A stretch of DNA of 8,559 bases, from the NCBI GenBank assembly GCA_964533705.1, contig CAZHMN010000102.1, forward strand, positions 1 through 8,559, read 5' to 3'. Under the pieces are notes generated by a model. That model did not search any database, had not been told where the DNA came from, and saw nothing but the letters and a program-made list of their open reading frames with translations. The stretch comes from CAZHMN01 sp964533705. GTDB lineage: Bacteria > Electryoneota > B3-LCP. Shown here in pieces: positions 1 through 6,097 of this stretch (within the stretch, counting starts at the first letter, position 1; each line of letters opens with the position of its first letter). The translations under genes were made by a program, and so were the position numbers.

Positions 1-1020
1 CGACGTCCCGGGCTCTAAAGGTGGCAGATAGGCGGAAACGTCCGGGAAGAGGTAGAATGCTCCCTCCGGTGGGTGGCATTTAACTTCGGGAATTTCAGCC
101 AGCAAACTCACCCCCCGATCTCGCCTCTGCTGGAAGGCAGTCTGCATGGGTTTCAGCTCTTCTTCAGGCCTGCTCAGGGCTTCGAGGGCCGCTTTCTGGC
201 TGATCGAGCAGGGCGATGAAGTCATCTGCGACTGCACCATCCCGACCTTTTGAGCGACATTTTCGTTCCCGACCAACCAACCGATGCGCCAGCCCGTCAT
301 GGAGTAGGTCTTGGATACGCCGTTGATCAGAATGACCTGATCCTGGATCTCCGGATACGAAGCCAGACTGGCATGATTTCGACCGTCGTACACGATTTTA
401 TCGTAAATTTCATCACTTAGTACCATTATCCCTGATTCCTTGATCAGAGGCACAAGCAGGTCTAAATTCTCTCTGCTGTACGCCGCGCCCGTGGGATTGG
501 AAGGCGAATTCAAAATCAGCAATTTGGGATCGGTCGCCAGAGCGGCTTCCAATTGAGCCGGCGTTACCCGGAACCCGCTCTCAGCTTCAGTGGGGAGGAA
601 GATGACCTCGCCCTGCGCTAAGTGAACCATATCGGGATAGGAGGGGTAGAAGGGTGCGGGCAACAGAACCCGATCTCCGGTGTCCACCAGGGCGAGAATC
701 GCGCTGGATAGGGCGTGCTTGGCTCCATTGGAGATGACCACATTTCCCGCAGTGCGGGGAATACCGGTTTCACGGCTGACCCGGTCAGCGACGGCCTGGC
801 GCAATTCGGCGATTCCCGAACCGGCTGTATAACGTGTGAAATTATTTCTGATCGCTTTGGTGCCAGCGTCCTTAATCGGTTCCGGTGTGGGGAAATCCGG
901 CTGCCCCACGGAAAGGTTGATGATTTCGGGATCCCTGGCTGCCTGCGCCGAAATTTCCAGGATCATCGTGGGCGTCAGGTTCTCGATCCTCTTCGCAAAT
1001 CGGAAATTGGCGTTCATCAT
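1..1020 (-). CDS. Class I pyridoxal-phosphate aminotransferase, aspartate aminotransferase type (partial, C-terminus cut by window edge)
   Basis: The open frame reaches base 1 without a stop, so about 340 residues are present and roughly 40-60 C-terminal ones are missing. It should transfer the amino group of aspartate (or a similar amino acid) to 2-oxoglutarate in the cytosol. Fold-type I PLP motifs appear in order: INLSVGQPDFPTPEP near residue 35, SNGAKHA near 98, NSPSNPTGA near 171, LSDEIYDKIVYDG near 201 (Asp for the pyridine nitrogen) and VSKTYSMTGWRIGW, whose Lys at about 237 forms the Schiff base. Start choice: ATG at 1020 follows GAAAGG by 12 bases and gives the usual short N-terminus before RFAKRIENLTP. 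An in-frame ATG at 1053 would add 11 residues but has no ribosome-binding site. The gene lies 93 bases behind pckA with no terminator visible between them, so it is probably in the same transcript. Substrate preference beyond aspartate cannot be read from sequence. Confidence 0.9.
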   Translation of the reverse strand, partial: MMNANFRFAKRIENLTPTMILEISAQAARDPEIINLSVGQPDFPTPEPIKDAGTKAIRNNFTRYTAGSGIAELRQAVADRVSRETGIPRTAGNVVISNGAKHALSSAILALVDTGDRVLLPAPFYPSYPDMVHLAQGEVIFLPTEAESGFRVTPAQLEAALATDPKLLILNSPSNPTGAAYSRENLDLLVPLIKESGIMVLSDEIYDKIVYDGRNHASLASYPEIQDQVILINGVSKTYSMTGWRIGWLVGNENVAQKVGMVQSQMTSSPCSISQKAALEALSRPEEELKPMQTAFQQRRDRGVSLLAEIPEVKCHPPEGAFYLFPDVSAYLPPLEPGTS

Positions 1021-1113
1021 ATTGTCGCTTTGCCTTTCGTATAAAAGGGCCATTCGAACATTGACGGTTGTCTCAATGAACTAATGACCCCTTAACGGTG
1101 TTCATGTCATTAT

Positions 1114-2754
1114 CTATTTTTTGGGCCCTGAGTTCCTGACCTCCGGCGAGCATTCCGATTCGTACTTCTTGAAGTTTTCGATGAAGCGCGTTGCCAACTG
1201 CTTGTACATCTGCATGTGCTGATCTCGACTCGGCCAGGAACTCGCCGGATCGAGCACGGAATCAGGCACATCGGGGCAGCGCTTGGGCACCTCAAAACCG
1301 AAGATTGGATCTTTCCTGTATTCGACTTCGGAGAGTGTGCCGTCGAGTGCAGCGTTCAGCAGGGCGCGCGTGTACTTGATGCTGATGCGCTTACCAATGC
1401 CGTATTTACCACCGACCCATCCGGTATTGACCAGCCAGCATTGAGCTCCGTGCTTGATAATTTTTTTCTTCAGCAGGTCGGCGTAGTAAGCTGGATGATG
1501 TACCATGAAGGGAGCCCCGAAGCAGGCGCTGAAGGTGATTTCCGGTTCGATACCCAAACCGACTTCGGTGCCCGCGATCTTGGCCGTATACCCCGAGATG
1601 AACTGGTATAATGCCTGATCCGGCGTAAGCCTGGCGATGGGCGGCATCACCCCGGAGGCATCGCAGGTTAAAAGGATGATGTTTTTAGGATGGCCTCCGA
1701 CTTTCTCGAGCACAGCGTTGTCAATGAACTCAAGGGGGTAAGAGGCTCGCGTGTTTTCGGTGAACCTCTCGTCATCCAGGTCAATCAAACGAGTAACCGG
1801 ATCGTAGACGACGTTTTCCAGGATTGTACCGAATCTGCGGGTGCAGGCGTAGATTTGGGGTTCTGCGGTGGGTGAGAGCTGGATGACTTTGGCGTAGCAG
1901 CCGGCTTCGAAATTGAAGATGCCTTCGTCTGACCAGCCATGTTCGTCATCGCCGATAAGCCCTCGGCCTGGATCGGCGGAAAGCGACGTTTTACCAGTTC
2001 CCGACAATCCGAAGAACAGAGCCGAGTCGCCTTTCGGGCCGATATTGGCTGAACAGTGCATGGGCATAACGCCCTGGAAGGGCAGCAGGAAGTTCAAAAT
2101 GGTGAAGGCGGATTTTTTAATCTCTCCTCCGTATGCGCTCGTGGCGATGATGCACAACTTGGCATCGAAATTGAGGATAATGGCTACTTCGCGGGGAGTG
2201 CCGTCAATCTGAGGAACCGCTTTGAATGAGGGAACCGCGATGATGGTAAAATCAGGGACAAACCGCCTGAGCTCTTCGTTCGCTTCTGGCGTAATAAACA
2301 TATTGCGTGCGAAATGGCTGTGCCAGGCGTATTCGGTGATAATGCGGAAAGCCATGCGGTAATTCGGATCCGCGCCGGCATAACAATCCTGGATGAACAC
2401 GTCGCGTCCCTGGAGAAATCCCTGGATTCGGTTGAAGAGGTCGTTGAATTTCTCCTGGCTTATCGGACGGTTATATTCTCCCCACCAGATCCGGTCTTCT
2501 GTGCTACTCTCTCTGACAACGAATTTGTCGTTCGCCGACCGCGCGCAGTGAGGAATGGTCATGGCGATTATGGGACCCTTATGGGTGATGCGTGCTTCCT
2601 GGCGAAAGGCGATCTCTTCGTACAACGCCTCGGTGGGGAGGTTCCAGTAGGCTTTGCGGAGGTTGGTCAATCCGTGATTTTCAAGCCCGTAATCGCTTTT
2701 ACGAGCTTCGGCCTCTTTCTCTGCAGGAGTCTTTATGTTCAAGATGTTATTCAC
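1114..2754 (-). CDS. pckA: ATP-dependent phosphoenolpyruvate carboxykinase
   Basis: Catalyses oxaloacetate + ATP to PEP + CO2 + ADP (EC 4.1.1.49) in the cytosol, the entry to gluconeogenesis or, reversed, a CO2-fixing step in fermenters. With the GTG start it has 546 residues, close to the usual 530-550. Visible landmarks (numbered from this start): P-loop GLSGTGKTSLS at 249-259, metal/kinase-2 motif LIGDDEHGW at 266-274, the Tyr...GEIKK metal/substrate segment at 208-214, MHCSANIG with its conserved His at 233, and NTRASYPL with its conserved Arg at 336. The ATP-type P-loop and length separate it from GTP-type enzymes. The oxaloacetate-binding loop, normally TGRSPKDK, reads CARSANDK at 70-77: the Arg is kept but its neighbours differ. 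Start: GTG at 2754 is preceded by GAGGGA with six bases between and overlaps the upstream stop as GTGA. TTG at 2760 lies directly against that GAGGGA and is less likely. The position between two aminotransferases points to interconversion of aspartate, oxaloacetate and PEP. Confidence 0.97.
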   Translation of the reverse strand: MNNILNIKTPAEKEAEARKSDYGLENHGLTNLRKAYWNLPTEALYEEIAFRQEARITHKGPIIAMTIPHCARSANDKFVVRESSTEDRIWWGEYNRPISQEKFNDLFNRIQGFLQGRDVFIQDCYAGADPNYRMAFRIITEYAWHSHFARNMFITPEANEELRRFVPDFTIIAVPSFKAVPQIDGTPREVAIILNFDAKLCIIATSAYGGEIKKSAFTILNFLLPFQGVMPMHCSANIGPKGDSALFFGLSGTGKTSLSADPGRGLIGDDEHGWSDEGIFNFEAGCYAKVIQLSPTAEPQIYACTRRFGTILENVVYDPVTRLIDLDDERFTENTRASYPLEFIDNAVLEKVGGHPKNIILLTCDASGVMPPIARLTPDQALYQFISGYTAKIAGTEVGLGIEPEITFSACFGAPFMVHHPAYYADLLKKKIIKHGAQCWLVNTGWVGGKYGIGKRISIKYTRALLNAALDGTLSEVEYRKDPIFGFEVPKRCPDVPDSVLDPASSWPSRDQHMQMYKQLATRFIENFKKYESECSPEVRNSGPKK

Positions 2755-3968
2755 AGCCAATCCCTCACTAATTTTCGATCTCCGATGTAAATTTCATTGG
2801 GTGATTCGGGGTCCAGAGCCCACTTAATGCGTTCTACGCCCTCGGTGATGTCCTTCACTGTGGTGGCATAGCTCAATCGCAAGTGCCCCTCCATCCCGAA
2901 CTCTTTGCCGGGAATGGTGACGACTAACGCTTTTTCAAGCAGGAAATTGCACAATTTTATGGAGTTCTTTTCGTAATAACTGAAGTCAGGGAGGCAGTAA
3001 TACGTTCCATCGGGAGGCGTGATGTGCACGTTATTGAACGCTTTCAGTTCCTGCGTCATAACCTTGCGGTTATTATCGAGCGTTAAACGTAGCGCCTCAA
3101 CATGGCTTTGCAAGCCCATTAACGCCCCCTCAGCGGCAGCCTGCAAAACAACGGACGTACAGGACGTGATCTGCGCCTGGATGTTGGTCATGATCTCCAC
3201 GAGTTTTTTATTGCCGATCGCCCAACCGACCCGAAATCCGGTCATGCCGTAGAGCTTGGATACGCCGTTAATGGTGATGACCTTGGTGTTTTCGATGTCC
3301 TTTTTGGTGAACTTATAGGCGGGCACCCAGGTTTTCCCATCCCCGATAAGCTTATTATAGATGTCATCCATAATGAGGTAAATGCCCTTCTTTTCGCAGA
3401 AGTCCACCAGCTCGGCGATCAGGCTCTCCGGATACATCACGCCGGAGGGGTTGTTGGGGCTGTTGACGATGATGGCCTTGGTGTAGGAACTGACGTGTTC
3501 CTCGATTTCCTTCATTCTGGGGACGAAGGTGCCGTCTTCCGGGACGACAATGATAGGGATCCCGTAGAGCATCTTCACCATTTCCGGATAGCTCACCCAG
3601 TAGGGAGCCAGGATGATGACCTCGTCCTGGGGATTCAGCAGAGCGAATAACAGATTGTAGAGGGCCTGCTTGGCGCCGTTTGATACGATGACTTGTTCAG
3701 GTTCGACGAGGCGGTCGTAAGTTTCCTCCGTGAATCGGATGATGGCCTTCTTCGTGGAGGGAATGCCGTCCGTCGGAGTGTATTTGATGTCGCCGACGTT
3801 GAGCTTCGCCGCCGAGCTCAAAATCGCATGTATCGGAGCCTTGTTTTTCGGTTCACCGGCCCCCAGGTGGATCACCGCGTCGCCTCTCTGCCGCATGAGG
3901 CTCGCTTTTTCATTTAGAACGAGCGTCGGGGATTCGGCGATGTCTAAGGCTAATTGACTGTAGCTCAT
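2751..3968 (-). CDS. Class I pyridoxal-phosphate aminotransferase, aspartate aminotransferase type
   Basis: Complete 405-residue PLP enzyme, expected to interconvert aspartate + 2-oxoglutarate with oxaloacetate + glutamate. Motifs: HLGAGEP at 34-40, YTPTDGIPSTKKAI at 63-76, SNGAKQA at 96-102, NSPNNPSG at 169-176 (Asn for the PLP 3-hydroxyl), MDDIYNKL at 200-207 (Asp201), VSKLYGMTGFRVGW at 236-249 with the Schiff-base Lys238, and LRLSYAT at 363-369 with the carboxylate-binding Arg364. Oddities: GEPKNKAP replaces the usual GEPDFDTP, DDIY replaces DEIY, and about 18 residues (ESPNEIYIGDRKLVRDWL) extend beyond the usual final helix. ATG 3968 has AGAGGT ten bases upstream. The stop overlaps the pckA GTG. 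The 127 bases upstream contain an AT-rich TATTATAAAA that could be a -10 but no convincing -35, so the gene may have its own promoter or be read through from the barrel gene. It is clearly different in sequence from the second aminotransferase of this cluster, so not a recent duplicate. Confidence 0.93.
   Translation of the reverse strand: MSYSQLALDIAESPTLVLNEKASLMRQRGDAVIHLGAGEPKNKAPIHAILSSAAKLNVGDIKYTPTDGIPSTKKAIIRFTEETYDRLVEPEQVIVSNGAKQALYNLLFALLNPQDEVIILAPYWVSYPEMVKMLYGIPIIVVPEDGTFVPRMKEIEEHVSSYTKAIIVNSPNNPSGVMYPESLIAELVDFCEKKGIYLIMDDIYNKLIGDGKTWVPAYKFTKKDIENTKVITINGVSKLYGMTGFRVGWAIGNKKLVEIMTNIQAQITSCTSVVLQAAAEGALMGLQSHVEALRLTLDNNRKVMTQELKAFNNVHITPPDGTYYCLPDFSYYEKNSIKLCNFLLEKALVVTIPGKEFGMEGHLRLSYATTVKDITEGVERIKWALDPESPNEIYIGDRKLVRDWL
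2761..2766 (-). promoter_or_regulatory. Ribosome-binding site deciding the pckA start
   Basis: GAGGGA on the minus strand lies six bases before GTG 2754 and directly abuts TTG 2760. It sits inside the last codons of the upstream aminotransferase, so pckA translation is probably coupled to it. Confidence 0.6.
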
Positions 3969-4095
3969 GGATTCTTTTACCTCTTATTCACGTTTGAATG
4001 GGTACGTGGGTTTTGATTTTATAATATGTGGCAACTCCGCTGTTGGATCACCCTCATGCATTCTCTATGATCTATTTTCAAAGCACGAGAGAGCC

Positions 4096-4863
4096 TCAAT
4101 CTGACCATTCAAAAGCTGCGCGAATGGAAAAGAACAGATTTGAAGCTTCAATTCCGACGTCGTCATAATAACGCCGAATGTCCTCCTGGATAATTCTGCT
4201 GTAGTGAATTCCGGGAAAAAGCGTCAGGTTGGGATAAATCGTTGCGGCATACTCCGCCTCAATCCGAAAGTCCAACCAGCCCTCGGCGTTCTCCACGGAC
4301 GACCACCGATTATGCCGTTCGTCCCCCCAACCCATGCCGGTAGATAGAAACAGGTTTCCCGCACCGAGAGCGGCGGCGTGGGATAGACTCATATCAACAT
4401 AAATCCCGTGCAACTGCCAGATATCCCAGTAAACGCCGATTGTCGGCGAACCGATTAAATCACCTGAAGCCCAGAGCAAGAGTTCCGCAGTGCTCGAACC
4501 CTGACCCGATGAATTCGGGAAGCTTCCGTACCAGAGTTCACCGCTGAACGAAACGGGACCCACACCAGGCAGCGGAAAATCAATCATGGTATCCCATTCG
4601 TTAAACTGACCTTCGTAATTCCCATCCGGATCGGTGAGATCCATATTTCCCCAGAAGGTCATGGTGATGCCGTAACCCTGCAACCAAATGTCCGGTTGCA
4701 GAACGAGATCTTCATCGAAGACCAAACCCCGCCAGACGTACTTGGAACACAGGGACAAATCAATCCCCAACTGCGCGCCGGGACGATCTTGAGCCGCAGT
4801 GTTTTTGCAGGAGAAGGTCTGTAATATCCCCATGCATACGATAAGGGGGACGACTTTCCTCAG
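4096..4863 (-). CDS. Putative outer-membrane beta-barrel protein (TorF/Gcw_chp porin-like), probable CTG start
   Basis: About 255 residues. Reading from CTG 4863 gives a short basic n-region (RK), a hydrophobic core VVPLIVCMGILQTF and an NTAAQ cleavage region, which is a good Sec signal peptide. The first ATG (4833) would cut this in half and has no ribosome-binding site. CTG 4863 is preceded by AAAGGG with seven bases between, lying inside the end of pta. The mature part begins with a strand pair around LSLCSKYVWRGLVFDEDL (residues 36-53). The pattern SKYVWRG...QPDIWL resembles the SNYVWRG...Q start of Gcw_chp/TorF putative porins. Alternating polar and aromatic segments continue to a last strand FFSIRAAFEW ending two residues from the C-terminus, as in outer-membrane barrels. 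Several Asp-rich turns (DLTDPDGN) could be loops. Substrate is unknown and family membership rests on motif resemblance only. It lies two bases after the pta stop, so it is co-translated with pta. Confidence 0.7.
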   Translation of the reverse strand: MRKVVPLIVCMGILQTFSCKNTAAQDRPGAQLGIDLSLCSKYVWRGLVFDEDLVLQPDIWLQGYGITMTFWGNMDLTDPDGNYEGQFNEWDTMIDFPLPGVGPVSFSGELWYGSFPNSSGQGSSTAELLLWASGDLIGSPTIGVYWDIWQLHGIYVDMSLSHAAALGAGNLFLSTGMGWGDERHNRWSSVENAEGWLDFRIEAEYAATIYPNLTLFPGIHYSRIIQEDIRRYYDDVGIEASNLFFSIRAAFEWSD

Positions 4864-4865
4864 AT

Positions 4866-5879
4866 CTATGCCCTTTCTTGTGCCGAAGGCATCCCTTCGG
4901 ATGAGGCGGAAACCAATGCGTTAATCGCAGCCACATTGACGATGTCCGAGGCAGTGCAGCCCCGAGACAGGTCAAACGCGGGTTTTTCCAGGCCCTGAAC
5001 AAGGGGTCCAATGGCCTGCGCACCGGCCAACCTTTGAGTGATTTTATATGCTATATTGCCGGCATCCAGATCGGGAAAGATGAAAACGTTGGCTTCGCCG
5101 CGCACGGGCGACCCGGGCGCTTTTTTTTCGGCGACGGCAGGCACGATGGCCGCATCCACCTGCAGTTCGCCGTCCAGTCTTAGCTCCGGCCGCATTTCCC
5201 TGGCCATGGCCGTCGCCTGGCGCACCTTGTTAATGGAGGCCCCTTCCGCTGATCCCTTCGTCGAGTAAGACAGCATGGCGACGACCGGCTCCTCGCCGGT
5301 TAGAGCTTGATGGATGGCCGCAGCGGATACAGCAATGGAGGCTAATTGTTCGGCGTCAGGGTCGGGTACGACAGCCCCGTCGGAATACATGTAAACCTTG
5401 CCGTCCGGCATGACCATCATAAAGGAGCTGGAAACGACCTTGATCCCGGGCGTCAAGCCGATGCAGTACAAAGCGGCGCGAATAACGTCACCGGTGGAAT
5501 GAGCGGCTCCGGCCACCGACCCCTGCGCTCTTCCCGTCTTGACCATCAAGGCGCCGAAATACAGCGGGTCGAGCGTCAGCTTACGGGCTTCTTCTAAAGT
5601 CATACCTCTATGCTTGCGGCGTTCGTAGAGAACGTCGGCCAGCTCACCCTTATAAGAAGCCAACCTGGGGTCAACGATTTCGGCTCCGGCAAGATCCAAA
5701 TTCAGTTCCTGAGCGCGATCGGCTATTTCCTTCTCGTCTCCGAGGACGATACAGCGAACGATTCCTTCCTTTTGTAATCCTGCAACGGCGTGCAGAGTGC
5801 GGTCGTCATCCCCTTCGGGAAAGACGACACTCCGGTTCAATGCCTTCGCTTTATCTCGTATTTGCGTTAATATATCCAA
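4866..5879 (-). CDS. pta: Phosphate acetyltransferase, short single-domain form
   Basis: Converts acetyl-CoA + phosphate to acetyl phosphate + CoA (EC 2.3.1.8) in the cytosol, usually paired with acetate kinase, which is not in this window. From TTG 5879 it has 337 residues, the normal length of the short form without the N-terminal DRTGG/P-loop region. Family signatures: RSVVFPEGDDDRTL at 16-29, AGAAHSTGDVIRAAL at 123-137, NVFIFPDLDAGNIAYK at 264-279, and DLSRGC...SDIVNV at 303-315, which carries the Ser-Arg pair and Asp known from archaeal Pta active sites. Start choice: TTG 5879 has GAGG five bases upstream and begins MDILTQIRDKAK, as in homologues. A TTG at 5918 in the same frame has no ribosome-binding site and directly touches the likely -10 box, so the transcript would begin after it. 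The branched-acyl relative phosphate butyryltransferase is less likely given the PDLDAGN and SRGC motifs. Confidence 0.93.
   Translation of the reverse strand: MDILTQIRDKAKALNRSVVFPEGDDDRTLHAVAGLQKEGIVRCIVLGDEKEIADRAQELNLDLAGAEIVDPRLASYKGELADVLYERRKHRGMTLEEARKLTLDPLYFGALMVKTGRAQGSVAGAAHSTGDVIRAALYCIGLTPGIKVVSSSFMMVMPDGKVYMYSDGAVVPDPDAEQLASIAVSAAAIHQALTGEEPVVAMLSYSTKGSAEGASINKVRQATAMAREMRPELRLDGELQVDAAIVPAVAEKKAPGSPVRGEANVFIFPDLDAGNIAYKITQRLAGAQAIGPLVQGLEKPAFDLSRGCTASDIVNVAAINALVSASSEGMPSAQERA
4871..4876 (-). promoter_or_regulatory. Ribosome-binding site supporting a CTG start of the barrel gene
   Basis: AAAGGG on the minus strand, seven bases before CTG 4863, lies within the final codons of pta. 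No comparable motif precedes the first ATG at 4833, where the upstream bases are pyrimidine-rich (CCCCTTATCG). Confidence 0.45.
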
Positions 5880-5883
5880 TTTT

Positions 5884-5888
5884 TCCTC
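5884..5888 (-). promoter_or_regulatory. Ribosome-binding site deciding the pta start
   Basis: GAGG followed by five adenines before TTG 5879. The leader from the predicted transcription start (about 5903) to this codon would be only about 25 bases. Confidence 0.55.
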
Positions 5889-5909
5889 ATTTTTAGGATT
5901 CAGACCGTC

Positions 5910-5938
5910 AATATACAAAATCTGTTTTTGAAAGGCAA
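5910..5938 (-). promoter_or_regulatory. Sigma-70-like promoter of pta and probably the downstream barrel gene
   Basis: On the minus strand TTGCCT (5938-5933), a 17-base AT-rich spacer and TATATT (5915-5910) fit the -35/-10 consensus well. Transcription would begin near 5903, downstream of TTG 5918 and upstream of TTG 5879. FCB-type bacteria often use other promoter motifs, so this remains a prediction from consensus only. Confidence 0.5.
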
Positions 5939-6007
5939 GTTAATTCGATCACAAGCGTTATGAGAAAAAATCCGTTGGTTAAATTTGGATATGACTAACC
6001 CGTTTCT

Positions 6008-6038
6008 TAAAATTAAAAGGGCGGACATTTGTCCGCCC
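6008..6038 (-). terminator. Intrinsic terminator of the LamG-domain gene
   Basis: GGGCGGACA and TGTCCGCCC (6019-6038) form a nine-base-pair stem. Read on the minus strand it is followed by TTTTAATTTTAA, a T-rich tail. It lies about 60 bases after the stop of the 670-residue secreted protein. On the plus strand there is no T-run after the stem, so it works in one direction. Confidence 0.75.
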
Positions 6039-6059
6039 GAAGGTTTTGTGGTTTGGAGG

Positions 6060-6088
6060 TGTAGGGGCGAGGTTACCTCGCCCCTACA
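6060..6088. repeat. Perfect 29-base palindrome (13-bp arms, 3-base loop), REP-like
   Basis: TGTAGGGGCGAGG, loop TTA, CCTCGCCCCTACA: all 13 arm bases pair. There is no T-run on either side, so it is not a typical terminator, and a separate terminator lies just beyond it. The GTAGGGGCG arm is typical of dispersed palindromes in intergenic regions of many uncultured bacteria (recollection, not checked). The first 11 bases of the arm recur at 6228-6238 inside the neighbouring gene. Confidence 0.7.
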
Positions 6089-6097
6089 TTGCAGCGA

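Noticed and set aside
715..1084. Plus-strand open frames opposite the partial aminotransferase
   Set aside because: They lie fully within the convincing minus-strand PLP-enzyme frame and resemble no protein family.
1082..1112. TAATGAC...GTCATTA dyad between pckA and the second aminotransferase
   Set aside because: Only seven paired bases with a 17-base gap and no T-run; not a terminator, and too weak to call an operator.
1191..2790. Several plus-strand open frames of 61-158 codons opposite pckA
   Set aside because: Antisense shadows of a strongly conserved gene; no ribosome-binding sites or recognisable domains.
4760..5023. Minus-strand 87-codon frame across the pta/barrel junction
   Set aside because: Wrong frame for both genes, low-complexity Arg/Pro/His-rich product, and both flanking genes explain the DNA.
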